Below the pieces are notes generated by a model that ran no database searches, was not told where the DNA came from, and saw only the letters and a list, made by a program, of their open reading frames with translations. From assembly GCA_030490835.1 (NCBI GenBank), contig CM059972.1, positions 58,323,563 through 58,387,562 of the forward strand: DNA of 64,000 nt, in the 5' to 3' direction. The position numbers and the translations under genes were made by a program. This stretch comes from Annona cherimola. Lineage: Eukaryota > Streptophyta > Magnoliopsida > Magnoliales > Annonaceae. Below are positions 22,880 through 36,119 of this stretch, piece by piece. The stretch's first letter is position 1. Every line of letters starts with the position of its first letter.

Positions 22880-24289
22880 TGTTGGTCCCGAGTTAATGAT
22901 AATTACCCAAGAGAGGAGGGGTGAATTGGGTATTTAAAATTTTTCAACTTAAACAGAAATTTTACCCTGGATTAATCTAGTCCCCTTTATGAAGAAACAA
23001 ATGGAAAGCAATATAGTGCTGAGAGCAGAAATAAACATCTACAAGCAAGATTTTATAGTGGTTCGGATAACCTTCCCTACTCCACTCTTCTAAGCTCACA
23101 CCTCTTGTGACTTGGGTTCCACTATGTATTTCACAAATACAACTAGAGCCACTGCTCTCTTCTAGATTCCAGCTCTAGGGGGCATCAACAATTCACAGCA
23201 CAAGTAGGTGACGAGTTTCACTCCAATCACACACTACTTTGCTTACACTTGATCTTAGTTACCCAAACTAAATCAAGTTCAATACAACAAGAGAAAGTAA
23301 AAGAAAGTTTCTACACATTACTGGTGTGTAGATGCAGATTTGGCGCAGAGAAGAACTTGTAAAGCAGTCTAAAAGATTCAACGAGCGGCTCTTGGCAGTT
23401 TGAAAGCAAGGTTCTTTTTCTAGATGTTGGCTTGATCACTTAATGCTCTTAGAGATGGGAGTTATGCTCATGCAATGAATTCTCAGCTACACTCCATGTT
23501 CATATTGAATGCCTTATATAATTGTTGAGGGAATCCGAACGATTGGAAGTAGGTGGCGCGCGTTTAATGCGCCAACGTTTGAAAAATTTCCGACCGTTGC
23601 GACCCAAGTCGCAGGTGGAGTCGACTTCGGGTGCAACTTCGCTCAAGTCGCAGATGGAGTCGACTTCGGGTACGACTTTGGCTGTCCGCAACTTCTTCAA
23701 GTTCTAGTCTGGGTCGACTTGGTCCTCGACTTGACCCAAGTATCAGGTGAAGTCGACTTCAGGTGCGACTTCACTTCTTCAGCTTACTAGTTGAACTTGA
23801 AGTTCTTTGGAATGCCTTGCTTGCTTGAATTTCTTCATGTTTGGTTGTTCTTCCACCATTTTATATTACTTAAGACTTTTTATGATTCTTCTCTCTTGAA
23901 TCTTGGAATGCATAGAAGATGTTCGAGTATGTGTTTATGATCCAACATGATGGATTCATGCAACCCTGCTTGCTTTGGTCTTCATTTGATCTTCATTTGA
24001 TCCATGTTGAGTGTTTGAATCGACTTGACCTTCTTCTCCACTCAAATCTAGCATTGAGTTAACTCGTTCGATAATTTCCGCATTGAAGTCGAAACTGGAG
24101 TCGACTTGGTCTGCGACTTCACTCAAGTCGCATGCGGAGTCGACTTGGGAAGCGACTTCGGCAGCTCTCGTCCCCGATTTCAACTCTGGACAAAAGGTTA
24201 AGTCTGAAGTCGATGCCGGAGTCGACTTGGCCTGCGACTTCACCCAAGTCGCATTCGGAGTCGACTTGGGATGCGACTTTGACAGCTCT
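22880..24289 (-). repeat. Truncated reverse SIRE-like LTR
   Basis: On plus it starts TGTTGGTCCCGAG, which is the U5 end in reverse. It is close to solo LTR 1 in reverse complement up to GACAGCTCTC at 24289, where similarity stops. The first ~250 bp of the LTR (U3 start) are missing. It interrupts copy B gag, and gag does not continue beyond it, so a deletion removed the right side. Confidence 0.85.
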
Positions 24290-27200
24290 CAAAAAGACTA
24301 ATTTGTAATTTTAGAAAAATGAGATTAAATTATAATTTTAGAAAAGAAGGATTGAGTGGTAAATTTGCAAATAATAGAGACAAAAAGAGACCTAATTGGA
24401 ATTTAAAAAAGGTTAAATTTGAAAATTTTAAGAAGAAATGTGTAAATTATGATTCTATAAAGATAAGATATGAAAATGAATTTTTATAAATTTAGGAAGG
24501 AATTTTAAAATTCTGAATCATACCAAATGAAAAATTCATAGATCTTTTAGAAAAATAAAAATAAATGAGAAAAGTTGGGCCAATTAGGATCCTATTAAGG
24601 GCTTATATTCACCCATACTGTATTCCTTAGATCTTAAGATACATAATTCAGATTAACATGAGAAATTAGTAGAAAGTGTTAAATAATATGCTTTTCAATC
24701 TAGATGGATTATATTATAAAAAATGATTAAATAAAAGTACTTAAATTAATTGACTTAAATTACACTGAACAACGTGCATGAAAGTCAAACCCACGGAAGC
24801 TTGCACGTCCAGGAACTTCCCATTCAAAATTTTTTATTTTTAGTTAATTTTTATTAAATTAATATCTTGACATATATAAGGTGAATTTACATAAAATTTT
24901 AGAGGTAAGTTCATTTTAACATATCCTATGTAGTGTATGGACTAGATCATAAAAATTATGCTTAGAAGATTTTTAAACAACTAAAATTAGAAGAGATTTC
25001 GTAAATTAATTTTGAACGCTGATATCTTAACTTATACTAATCATTTTGATATGAAACTTGAAATAAACGGTTAAATTAATCCATTCTATAATATGAATGG
25101 GTTGGATTATAAAAAAAAGATTAAATAAAGTATTTACATAATTTCAAAGTCTGCATTAGAAAATGTGCATGGGCTTCATCATAGGATGTGCATATAGGAA
25201 ATTCACATATGAATTCATGTCCGTTCCATGCATCTCCCATCTTATTTAATTGTTATTATTATGTACATAATTCTATTTTATATGCAATTCCATGGGTGAG
25301 CCTAAATTAATGTACTTTACGTGATGAATGGATTAGATTATACAAAATATGATTAGAAATGAATAGAAAAATTAAAATTTGAATAAATTGTAGTAATTAT
25401 TTCAAATATCATATCTTAACCAATTCTAATCATTTTAGCATGAAACTTGTTATGAATGGCTAATTTGATATACTTCAAAATATAAACGGATTAGATTATA
25501 AAGAACATCTTAGAAAGTTATTAAATAAGGTATAAATGGTGCTCAACTACGTGTGGTATAAAAAAAATTATAATTAATTAGAGTCTAGAAAGAAAGGACA
25601 GCGCATTATCTAACATTTAGCTTGCAGATTGTGACACCTGGATATTGCAACTAACGTGGAAGGCAACCAACATGAGATAGCGGGGTAAATAAAAAAAAAT
25701 ATATCTGAAATGAAATGATGCATTGGCAGTGAATGGTGGAAGCATGAAACGACCGCCTTATACTGACACACCTCTTAAGTAGAGTTAAAAAGGATTTTAC
25801 CATGGTAATCGCTTGAAAGGAGAACACATAAATAGACGTTGGTATGCATTGTAATGGCGTAAAGAGGAGGAGAAAATACTCAAAAAATTCACAGGTACTG
25901 ATCATCCATGTCAGTCCTATTATATACATATACTTTTTTCTTCTTCTTCCTTACATGATATGGAATGCTTCTATTGATGCCTAATTAATGCTAAATTTTC
26001 GATAAATGTATGTATGGTTCCTATATACGTCTGTGTCTAAATAATTCTGGAAATTTTTTTTCCAGCATGTGTATGTGATTTCTAATTAACGTCCAAGTAA
26101 ACAGTGCCCAGAAACTTTTTAACCAGTTATTTATGTGCGCCATCTACTAATGTCTAACGGTGTTAGAGCTTGCCTATTATACATGGTTGATTTTTTTTGA
26201 GTTGTGCATAGTAGGTATATTACTTTGATTAATAGGGAAAATATATATAATAATCGAAAAAGGTAATTGTTAGAAACTGGAGGCGTTAAAATAAATTAGA
26301 AATTCTAATTTGTTTTTCATTTTGCCGCATGTTGTATATGATATCCTATATATTATTGCTAGATGTTACAAATACATAATAATGAATAATATATTTATAT
26401 TTATAAAAAAAATTTTAATTTACTAAAAAAAACCTCCAAAATTGGAAGTAATCATTATTAGAAAATATCAGTAATTGGTTTAATTTGAATTATGTCAAGA
26501 TTTGATTAATAAGATTTTTAAATAAATTTTGTGTAAAATTTACTAAATAATATGATGTTATTGAAAGCACATTCTGTGGGTAATTTTCTATGTTTATATA
26601 AAAAAATGTATCTACTTATAAATATATATATATATATATATATAGTGCCAAAGTATAAGATAATCTTTTTCACTTGTATAGAAAAAGAAAAAGAAAAAAT
26701 CTTGGAGAAAGGATAACATTTTGAGGTAAGCAAGCAATATCTTTAAATGATTTATTTTCAAAATAATTGAATGACTTGCAATTCATTTCATTCTGGTGTT
26801 TTTCAATATTATTTAAGGATGGTCATCCCCTTAATGTGGTTTAGAAAATATATTTATTAGTTTGTTTTTGTAGATGATTGTGCAATTTTCTCAACTTGAA
26901 AAAAAGCAAAATGATGAATGTTCTTAAAAGTCATGCTAACATGTGCATAATGCATGGTGCACAAAGGTATAGGTCCATTTTAGAAGTGTAAGTAGACAAA
27001 AGTCCCATTCTAATATGACCAAGTCGCTAATATAGGTTCAAGGGCCGGCGGTGCACTTTCTATAATAAGAAGTAGGAGTATTGATGGTCGCCTGTCTAGT
27101 GTACTATCCAATGAAGGTATAAAGCATGAATGTGAAATATGCATTGCAAATGCATTTATTATGAAATGCCAAATTTTGAGTTGAAAATGTTTATTTGAAT

Positions 27201-27570
27201 GAAAATGCTTGCTTACTGAGTTTAGCACTCACATTTTATTTTTCCAACTTTAGACACGAACAACAAAGTTCAAGAGAAAAAATATCTCAATTTAGAGACT
27301 CTTAAGGTTGTATTATTCTTATATACTTGGTGTGAATAGATACGTTGTGAGGGTATAATATTATCAGGTTACAAAAATTGATAATATAAATATATTTTAA
27401 TATTTTATAAATATTATGTGATTTTTAATTTCAAGTCTGTGATTGCTTGTAAATTGAAATAAGATCAAATAGAAGACTCCGCCGTGTGAAAAGGGCTATA
27501 ATCCTGCTTAGTATTTACTAACTAAAGGATTCTTGAATAAGGTTTAGGTGCCTCAGGTTCGAGGTGCCAC
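24290..27570. other. Noncoding AT-rich region with a degenerate ~390-bp repeat
   Basis: No credible gene is present. Boxes like ATGGATTAGATTATAAAA recur with GG anchors near 24706, 24939, 25099, 25329 and 25488, at alternating intervals of about 232 and 160 bp, so a ~390-bp unit is repeated from about 24620 to 25520. From 25620 to 27570 I see only simple AT-rich sequence and a TA microsatellite. The ORFs at 25651-25929 minus and 26518-26733 minus have low-complexity translations. Confidence 0.6.
26621..26644. repeat. (TA)n microsatellite
   Basis: About eleven uninterrupted TA dinucleotides in AT-rich DNA. Confidence 0.9.
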
Positions 27571-28094
27571 ATAAGTGCTCTGCAAAGAGGAACTCACACT
27601 TTCAATGCAAGTGCTGCAATTTCTCATTCATCTCAAGCTTTCAAGAGTTCTCTCCATGCTAAACTTTCTCTTACAATTTGTAACTTGTAGATTTTTTTTT
27701 CGAATCATTTTTTTTTGTATTGCTACTCGACTTATGTTGGAAACTAAGGCCAAGGACAAGTGGTCTACAATTGGAGTGAAACTCTCCGTCTACTTGTGGC
27801 CCCCTAGAGCTTAATTTAGAAGAGAGCAATGACTTTAGTTATACTATTATTGAAATAGTGGAACTCAAGACACAAGAAAGTGTGTCCTTGAAAGAGTGGA
27901 GTAAGGAGGTTTGTCCCGATTCACTATAATTACTTGTGTCTTTTATGTGATTTTATTTGCTCTTTTTACTCTCCATATTTTCATTCAAAGGGACTAAACT
28001 CGTAAGAGGTTAAAGCTTTAAAGTATGAAAAAAAATTTAAAGAACCTAATTCATCCCTCTCCTCTCGGGTTTTGCTATAAATTCAGGACCAACA
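27571..28094 (+). repeat. Truncated copia LTR (U5-side part)
   Basis: It begins within sequence equivalent to about 20135 of element A's LTR (AAGTGCTCTGCAAAGAGGAAC) and ends at the normal LTR end GGACCAACA. The repeat array and U3 are missing. The primer site expected after it is absent and unrelated sequence follows. Confidence 0.8.
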
Positions 28095-28508
28095 AGTTTA
28101 AATTGAGATCCACCTATATATCCCTAAATAATTTTCTCCCATTTTTGATGTGTGATTTAGTTCTGGGCTACTATAGGCCCACTAGCTTTCACCTGGTTCA
28201 TCCTCTAACCATAACTCAACTCTGGGCTTTTGCCCACATTTACTGAAGGGGATCTACTCTAATACCACTTGTAACAGATAGACCTAGAAAAGTTACCATT
28301 GGGCTTGACACACAAAATACACATACCCAGAAAATGGCTATTGGGCCTATGGACTGTGAGCTGCACAGTGGGTATTGTCCACTGTAGCTTAGCCGCTCAG
28401 CCACAGTTTTAAAATGTATTACATTAAGTTTAACTGAGACCCACTTATAAATCCCTAAGAACTTTCTCGCTTTTTCAATGTGGAATTCAGTTTTGGGCTA
28501 TTATAGTA
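28095..28508 (-). mobile_element. TRIM-like relic (short LTR retrotransposon derivative)
   Basis: An ~80-bp direct repeat (28095-28176 and 28424-28505; shared words GAGAYCCAC, ATATCCCTAA, GGGCTA-TATAG) brackets a short interior. On the minus strand, 28255-28267 reads GTGGTATTAGAGT, a primer site like TGGTATCAGAG, directly after an LTR-like end TGTTACA. A minus-strand element of a few hundred bp with no coding region fits the TRIM class. The left LTR appears truncated at 28094. Confidence 0.4.
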
Positions 28509-28809
28509 AATATTTTGAAAATGCCATAAATCATATAATATGGTAGAGATAAACTTGGAATAAATAAGATACTCATAAGAAATAATGCTTATAGTATAAA
28601 GATAAAGTTGAAAAAATAGAGTTGTTGGATAGTTAAGATATAGAATTATTTGCACAAGCATATCTAAGAGAGAGAGAAAACCTATAACCTTTACTCAAGA
28701 TTAGCCAACACGACATGGGTATAAATTCCCAAAGCTCCCATTGTTACTTTCCTTGCACTCAAGTTGATGGAGAGGCAACATGTCATTGTGGCCTACCCCT
28801 CAGATGTGT
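28509..28809. other. Unassigned AT-rich spacer
   Basis: I see no gene or clear repeat here. It may include the diverged outer end of the gypsy LTR that becomes recognisable from about 28810. Confidence 0.4.
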
Positions 28810-29701
28810 GTAAGTCTAAACAAATCATATTTGAAAGTCTCGAGTTCCAAAATTAAATAATGCACTGATTAGCCATTCAATACATGCCTTTTGATTAAAT
28901 AAAAAATTTAAATATTCTTGCAAATCTTCAAGTAACCCAATTTTTAGTGTCCCACTTGCTTTGGTACACATGTAAAAATAATGAGTTTGTCCCAACATGA
29001 CTAGCAAGTAGAAAATTATTTAAAAATAGATAATAGCCTAATTAAAACTTAATTATATGATAAAAATAATTATTTAATTTAATATTTAAAAAATTAGGCC
29101 TCAAATGCAAAATCAAACTCTTCCATTGAGTCCAGAAGCATCAAAAACATAATAATCGACTATTTGATCATAAAAATCAAAGTTAAGAAGATCAAATCAT
29201 GACAATACAAAACATATGACTTAAAAATTATCACATCATCAATATTATATTGGTCTCGAGTTGATGGAAAAATTCAATAGGAAGGGGGTGAATTTGGTTC
29301 TTTAAATTTTTTTTGATAATTAGAAACATACATCCTTATGAGTTTAGTCCATTTGAATGAAAACATGGCGAATAAATAGAACAAGTAAAATCACACATAA
29401 ACAACACAAGCAATTATAATAGTTCAGGACAACCCTTCCTAATTTACTCTTCCAAGAACACGCACCCTTGTATCTTGAGTTCCATAATGTCTATAATAAT
29501 ATAATTAGAGCCCTTACTCTTTTATAGATTATAGCTTTAAGGGACTTTCACAATCACAACATAAGTAGACGGTAAGCTCTACTCCAACTATGCACTACTT
29601 GTCTTTACTTGGTCTTGATCTCCAATACCAAGCTAAGTAGCAATGTAACAAAAACTTCAAAAAATGAAATCTACACATTACAAGTTATGTAGAGCAAATT
29701 C

Positions 29702-31308
29702 TGTTGGAATTTAAGGTAAATTAAGCATAATCCATGTTTTGATGATTAACAACTGAATTTGAGAAATATTTAAGTACTAATGACATTGCTAAGTGTTGCC
29801 AAGGTATATAAAATCAAAGTTCAAAAGATAGCAGGTCAAGTCGCAACCCCAAGTCGACTCCAGGAACGACTTCAAACGACAAAAAATCTCCAGAGCTGAA
29901 GTTGAGACTAGAAGACAGGTGAAGTCGCAACCTCAAGTCGACTCTAGGAACGACTTCAAACAACAAAAAATCTCCAGAGCTGAAGTTGGGACTCGGAGAC
30001 AGGTGAAGTCGCAACTGAAGTCGACTCTGCTTGCGACTTAGGTGAAGTCGCAACCCCAAGTCGACTCCATCTGTGACTTAGGCAAGCCTTAGCTGTAGAG
30101 ATCGAAATATCAGAGTTAAGTCACTTTTCAAGTCGACTCCATCATGCAACTTAGGTGAAGTCGCATCTCAAGTCGGCCTAGGCTTGCGACTCTAACATGT
30201 GGCAACCTTATACTGATTCAAAGATATCTTATTAAAGAATAGACAACAATACTAAGAAGAAATAATCATCATGAATCAAGGCCACAAGAAGAATTTTTTC
30301 AAGAGATAAGCGTATTGCTCAATTTAAGCAACACAATACACATCAAGGACATCTAATGAAGATCAAGAGAAAAAAAAAGATATATACATCATATAGATCA
30401 CTTCCAAAACTTGAAGTCCAATATGATCAATGGCTGGTGAAGTCCCATCCGAAGTCGACTCCACCTGCGACTTGGGTCAAGTCTGAGACCAAGTCGACTT
30501 GAACCTGGAACTTAAGTTGGAAGCTGAAGACTGAAGTGCTCTCGAAGTTGACTCCAGCCTGCGACTTGGGTGAAGTCGCACCAGAAGTCAACTCCACCCT
30601 GCAACTTGAACGAAGTCGCATACCAAGTCCACTCCATATGCGACTTGGCTCGCAATGGTCAGAAAATTTGAACGTTGACACATTAAATGTGCGCCACCTA
30701 CCACTTAACGTTCGAATTTACTTCCCACTATTTAAGGAACATCAAGTGAATGTAAATGAAGGAGGAAAAACATTGAATGAGCTCACATTCCACTATTTCT
30801 TGCATTTAAAGTGATCTATAAGAAGTTTGAAGAAGAACTTAGCATTCAAAACTGGTGAAAGCTGCATTGCTCAATCAACAACTGCTTTTACAAGTTCTTC
30901 TACGTGCATAAAACTGCCCACACAATCTGTAACGTGCAGATCTTTTTACTTCATTGTTTATTTTTTTCCGCTTGGTTTGGTATTGGAGATTAAAACCAAG
31001 TGAAAGCAAAGTAGTGTGTGATTGGAGTGGAACTCATCACCTACTCGTGTTGAGATTGTACAAGTCCCCTAGAGCTAGAATCTAGAAGGGGTGTATTGGA
31101 AGAATGGAGTAGGACATCGTTGTCTCTTGACCTTGATTGATTGCTTGTGTTTTATTCTTTCTACTGTATTATTTCTCTACAACTCACTGATCGTTTCATT
31201 GAGGGAATTAATTCTACAAAAGGAGAAATTTCTGATTAAGCAAAGAATTTTAAAATACCCAATTTACCCCTCTCCTCTCGGGTAATTGCCATAAACTTGG
31301 GACTACCA
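29702..31308 (+). repeat. 5' LTR of element C
   Basis: It starts TGTTGGAATTTAAGG and ends at GGGACTACCA. The repeat array runs from about 29835 to 30656. A TATTTAAG box lies near 30728, downstream of a decayed ACATTAAATGTGCGCC palindrome. ORFs at 29814-30814 on both strands are array readings. Confidence 0.9.
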
Positions 31309-31310
31309 AG

Positions 31311-31324
31311 TGGTATCAGAGTAG
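31311..31324 (+). other. Primer binding site of element C (initiator tRNA-Met)
   Basis: TGGTATCAGAGTAG lies 2 bp after the LTR. It is complementary to the 3' end of initiator tRNA-Met with one change. Confidence 0.9.
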
Positions 31325-31356
31325 ATCTTTGAGTTTATACCAAAGAGATCTTACAG

Positions 31357-32340
31357 ATGGTATCCCAATCAACTTCTACCCCTGCATTTGCTGAAGGCCA
31401 ATCATTCACAAAGCCACCACTATTTGATGGAAGTAACTTTGGTTACGAGAAGTTGAAAATGAAACAACTTATCATGACTACGGATATAGATTCTTGGATT
31501 GCCATCCAAGACGGAGTTGTTTTACTAATTGATGAAAAACCCTTCACATGGTCTGAAGAGGAGGTTAAAACCGTAAAAGTAATTCCAAAGTCATGAACTC
31601 CCTCTTCTGTGCTCTTACAGCCTCTGAATATAATAGGGTATCCTCATGTCAAACAGCCAAAGAAATATGGGATAGATTAACATTTATCTTTGAGGGAACT
31701 TCTTAAGTCCAAGAGTCGAAAAGAAATATTTTGATTGAAGAGTTAGAAAGTTTCAAAATGCTAGAGACCGAAAATGTATTTGAAATGTTTGCTAGATTTT
31801 CAAAGATTACTAATGCACTAAAAGGTCTCGGAAAGACAATTTCTGAATCTGAACGGTTCATGAAGATTTTAAGGGCTCTACTTGAGTCGTGGACTCCTAA
31901 GATCACGGTCATTGAAGAGGCAAAGGACCTGAACACTCTAAGTTTGGAGGATCTCATCAGCTCACTCATGTCACATGAGTTGATAAAGAAGAGAAATGAG
32001 GAGCAACATAAAGGAAAAAGGGTAATTGCTTTGAGGGCAGCAGCAAACTCAGATGAGTCCACTTCATCTTCTCAAAATGATGATGAAGAGATTGCCCTAC
32101 TCACCCGAAGATTTAAAAAATTGTGAGAAAGAGAAAGAACCTTAAAGGATTCAAGAAGAGAAACGGAAAGAAGAAAAAGAAGAAGATAACCAAGTGCTAC
32201 AGGTGTGGTGGAATAGGACATATGCAAGCTCAATGTCCTACACCGGAAGAAAGTAAGACAAAGGAACAGCGAGAGAAGAAAGAAATGAAAATAAAAAATT
32301 TCAGAAAGCAAAGGAAGGGAAATGTATGTAAATGAGGAAA
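31357..32340 (+). pseudogene. gag: Copia gag (UBN2-type capsid plus zinc knuckle), element C
   Basis: The ATG at 31357 opens MVSQSTSTPAFAEGQSF, equivalent to element E's start. Open pieces in three frames (31357-31596, 31731-32126, 32123-32335) together give the DSWIAIQDGV segment, the helical capsid region (FARFSKITNALKGLG), a Lys-rich tract and the knuckle CYRCGGIGHMQAQC (CX2CX4HX4C). Breaks are a frameshift near 31588, a TAA at a Gln position near 31704, and shifts near 32120 and 32325. Gag would coat the RNA and form the virus-like particle. A 257-codon frame on the opposite strand (32072-32845) is a shadow. Confidence 0.88.
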
Positions 32341-33218
32341 CGTCCACAATAAGCAGCTCGTTGAATGAAAATAATGAAGCTGCAAACTGTGCTAGGATAT
32401 GTTGCATGACTAGGATGGAAGAAGAAAACAACATGATCTGTCTTGCTATAACAGAAATCTTAGATGGACAAACCACCTCAACAAACTGCACAAGCAGTGA
32501 AGAGGTAACTTCTAAACTAAATACCAAGTCTATTCCTTCTTCTACAAATGATTGTCTCAAATGTGCTGAAGTAGATGAACTACAACAAACATATAATTCA
32601 TTATATGATGAAATAAAGAAACTAGGAAATAAATTCACAATAAAGAAAAGATAATGTGACTCAATAATTATTGTGAATGAAAAGTTGGCTGAAAAGGTCA
32701 ACCATCTGACAAATGAGAACAATACCTTAATAAACAAAGTAGAAAGACTGAAAAAAGAAAATGAGTCTTTAAATGAATTATTAGCAAATTTCTCTAATCT
32801 AGGAGAAAGTATAAAAATATTCTTGAATATGACCGCCCAGAACAATAAAAGAGGACTCAGTTATTCAACATTTGAGAAAGGTGAATGTAGTAAATTAAAT
32901 GCTCCAAGGTTTGTTAAAAACCAAACCAAGCCCATTTATCCTAAACCAAAAGTAAATCATGTTACTTGGACAAAAAGACCAATTTGGGAACCACCTACTA
33001 CATGGATTCCCACTCCAAGACTTCTAAGGGCATGTAATTTCTGCAACAAGATGGGCCACAAAATTTATCAATGTAAAATAAAAAAATTATATGACCATGG
33101 TGCACAATTGGTTTGGGTACCAAAGAGCATTGAATTTATGCCTTCTAGAGTAGAACAAAATAGACTCCAATGGTTCACTAACCCTAATGGACTCATAAAA
33201 TGGGTACCAAAGAGATAA
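32322..33218 (+). pseudogene. gag: Gag C-terminal part: coiled coil and second zinc knuckle, element C
   Basis: The frame 32322-32654 continues gag after its first knuckle. 32673-33218 (181 aa) then gives a heptad-rich segment (LAEKVNHLTNENNTLINKV) followed by a second knuckle, CNFCNKMGHKIYQC, and a conserved end IKWVPK next to a TAA. A TAA also separates the two frames near 32652. A second knuckle more than 200 residues after the first is a feature of this family and is repeated in element E. Confidence 0.85.
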
Positions 33219-34389
33219 GCACTACATGATTTTACTTTACAGGTATGTCTTAAAGCAAAGGCCAACAACATATGGTTTATAGATAGTGGATGGTGACAAA
33301 AGCAATAAAGTTGTGTTTGAATCCTCTATATGCAATGTTTTTTATGAGGATCACATAGTTTTTAGCGGCAAAAGACACGAAAATATATATTTGGTTTGCC
33401 TTAATGAACTTGATGGAAAATGTGTTATAGCCATTGAAAATGATCCATGGATATGACATAAAAGGCTTTGACATATAAACATGTTAAATATTAAGACTTT
33501 GTGGAAAAAGAGCCTAGTGGAAGAATTGCCAAAGCTCAAATACGACAAAGACAAAATCTGCAAAGCATGTCAATTATCCAAGCAACCCAAAATACCATTT
33601 TCCACTAAAAAGGAAATTTTAACAACTAAGCCACTTGAACTATTACATATGAATCTTTATGGGTCATTTAACATTTTAACTTTCAGTGGAAAAAAGTACG
33701 TATTTGTCATAGTTGATGATTTTTCAAGATTTACATGGATAATACTTTTAACTAGCAAAGATGAAGCCTTCTCGATGTTTGTTACTTTCTCAAATTTAGT
33801 GCAAAATGAAAAGAAAAATACAATCATATCCATTAGAAGTGATCATGGTGGTGAATTTGAAAACAAACGGTGTATAGAATTTTGCAATGAAAAAGGTATT
33901 CACCACACATTCTTTGCACAAAGAACTCCCCAACAAAACGGGATAGTTGAAAGGAAAAATAGAACAATACAAGAGATAGCTAGAACTCTACTAAATGAAA
34001 GTAAATTATCCAAAAGATTTTGGGGCAAAGCTGTAAGTATAGCATGTCATGTACTTAATCGAGTTGTCATAAGAGCAATCTTGAAAAAGACCCCATATGA
34101 ACTATGGAATGATAGAAAACCAAACATTTCATATTTTCATTCTTTTGGATGTACTTGCTATGTGTTGAATAATGGAAAATCAAACTTAGTAAAGTTAGGT
34201 GCAAAAAGGGATGAAGCAATATTTCTTGGATATTTATCAAATAACGAAACATATAGAGTTTTTAACAAGAAAAATCAAATAGTAGAAGAATCAATACATG
34301 TTGTATTTGATGAATTTAATCCAAATCCCAAAAAGAAGGATGAGCTAAGTGATGCAGATGAAATATTAAAGAATTCAGAAAGAGAATAG
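33219..34389 (+). pseudogene. pol: Protease remnant and integrase, element C
   Basis: After the gag stop, translation reaches the protease start (FIDSG near 33281). It then jumps straight to sequence that lies about 220 bp further on in element E, so most of the aspartic protease is deleted. The integrase is largely open at 33481-34389 (302 aa). It keeps CKAC, the second acidic residue in SDHGGEF (D121) and Glu in PQQNGIVE (E157) with D-35-E spacing, but the first Asp is changed to Asn (HMNLYG, N58). The conserved His pair upstream is disrupted by stops. This integrase should be inactive. Confidence 0.88.
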
Positions 34390-36119
34390 TTGGAACAACA
34401 AGGATAAGCGGAAACAAAGCAAGAGCAATCCACGGATAGAAGGGTAAGTGAAGGTAATAATTCCTACAAACCTCCCACGAATTTAAAATTCAAAAATGAC
34501 CATCAAATTGAACAAGTAATTGGCAATGTATATGAAGAAGTAAGAACTAGAAGATTAAGAATATTTATGGAGAATTTGCTTTTGTGTCTAAAATAGAACC
34601 AAACTCTATTAACCAACCTCTTAATAATAAAAATTGAATCGTTACAATGCAAGAAGAGCTAAATCAATTTGAAAGAAATGAAGCATGTCACATAGTTCCT
34701 AAACCCAGTGATTGCACTGTCATTGGTACCAAATAGATTTTTAGGAACAAATTAGATAAAAATGGACTTGTAGTAAGAAACAAGGCCAGACTTATAGCCA
34801 AAAGATATTCCTAAGAGGAAGGAATTGATTTTGAGGAATCTTATGCTCCAGTGGCTAGATTGGAGGCCATACGTATCCTATTAGCTTTTGTCTCTCACAT
34901 GGATTTTAAATTATTTTAAATGGATGTAAAAAGTGCATTTTTGAATAGTTACCTAAATGAGTAAGTATATGTTGAACAATCTCCCGAATTTGAAGAGAAG
35001 GATCAATCAAAATTTATCTTTAAGTTAACCAAAGCATTATATGGACTTAAACAAGCTCCAAGAGCTTGGTATGAAGGTTAAGTAAGTTTTTTATTGATCA
35101 TGATTTTCAAAGAGGAAAAATTAATACAACATTGTTTATCAAATATAAGGGTGAAGATATATTAATTGTTCTAATTTATATGGATGATATTATATTCGAT
35201 GCTACTAATGAAAATCTGTGTCAAGAATTTTCTGAGATTATGCAGAGTGAATTCAAAATGAGCATGGTGGACGAGCTAAACTTCATCCTTAGACTGCAAA
35301 TTAAGAAATTAGCCGAAGGAACTTTTATAAATCAGTCAAAATATGTTAAGGAGATGCTCAAGAAGTTTGGAATGCAAAATAGCAAAGGAGAAAACATGTC
35401 CATGAATTCCACCATCAAAATCGACAAGGATGAAAAAGGTAAATCTGTTGAACAAAAATTGTATAAAAGCATGATAGGATTTTTGTTGTATTTGCTGCTT
35501 CTAGACTGGATATTCTGTTTAGTGTTTGCATGTGTTCAAGATTTCAATCATGTCCTAAAGAATCACATCTAATAGTTGTAAAAAAAATTTTAGATATCTA
35601 ATTAATACTACTAATCTAGGTCTATGATATCTAAAAGGTTCAACATTTGATCTGATCGACTACTCTGATGCGGATTTTACCGGTTACAAAGTAGATAGAA
35701 AAAATACTAGTAGAACATGTCACTTTCTTGGAAATATGATAGTCTCGTGGTTTTCAAGAAAACAAACTAATATTGCTCTGTCTACTGCCGAAGCCGAATA
35801 TATTGTTGCCGGTAGTTGTTGTACCCAATTACTTTGGATGAAATAATAACTTAGAGATTACGACATTGAATATAAAGATATGCCAATTAGATGTGATAAC
35901 AATAGTGCAATATGTTTAATAAAAAATCCTGTATTGAATTCTAGAACTAAACATATAGATGTGAGACATCATTTTATTAGGAAACATGTTGAAAACTATG
36001 GTATTTGCTTAGAATATGTTAAAACTGATGACCAAATTGAAGATATTTTTACCAAACCCTTAACAAAAGAATTATTCTATAAAATTAGAAATGATATGGG
36101 TATGATTGACATTGATTAG
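34390..36119 (+). pseudogene. pol: RT and RNase H, element C
   Basis: Degraded RT sequence runs from about 34470, with stops at several Trp and Gln positions. The piece 35132-35572 keeps the active site as YMDD (35177-35188). RNase H follows in broken frames: YSDADF near 35660, AEAEY near 35790, then the open end 35880-36119 with RCDNNSAI and HIDVRHHFIRKHVE. The stop after GMIDID is at 36117-36119. Confidence 0.88.

Noticed and set aside
28095..28508. Cassandra-type TRIM with 5S rRNA promoter
   Set aside because: No 5S A-box, IE or C-box sequence could be recognised in the repeat.
32072..32845. 257-codon open frame on the minus strand
   Set aside because: It is antisense to the Lys/Glu/Asn-rich gag of element C. 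The Phe/Ser/Leu-rich translation is what such a region gives on its complement, and element E has no equivalent open frame.
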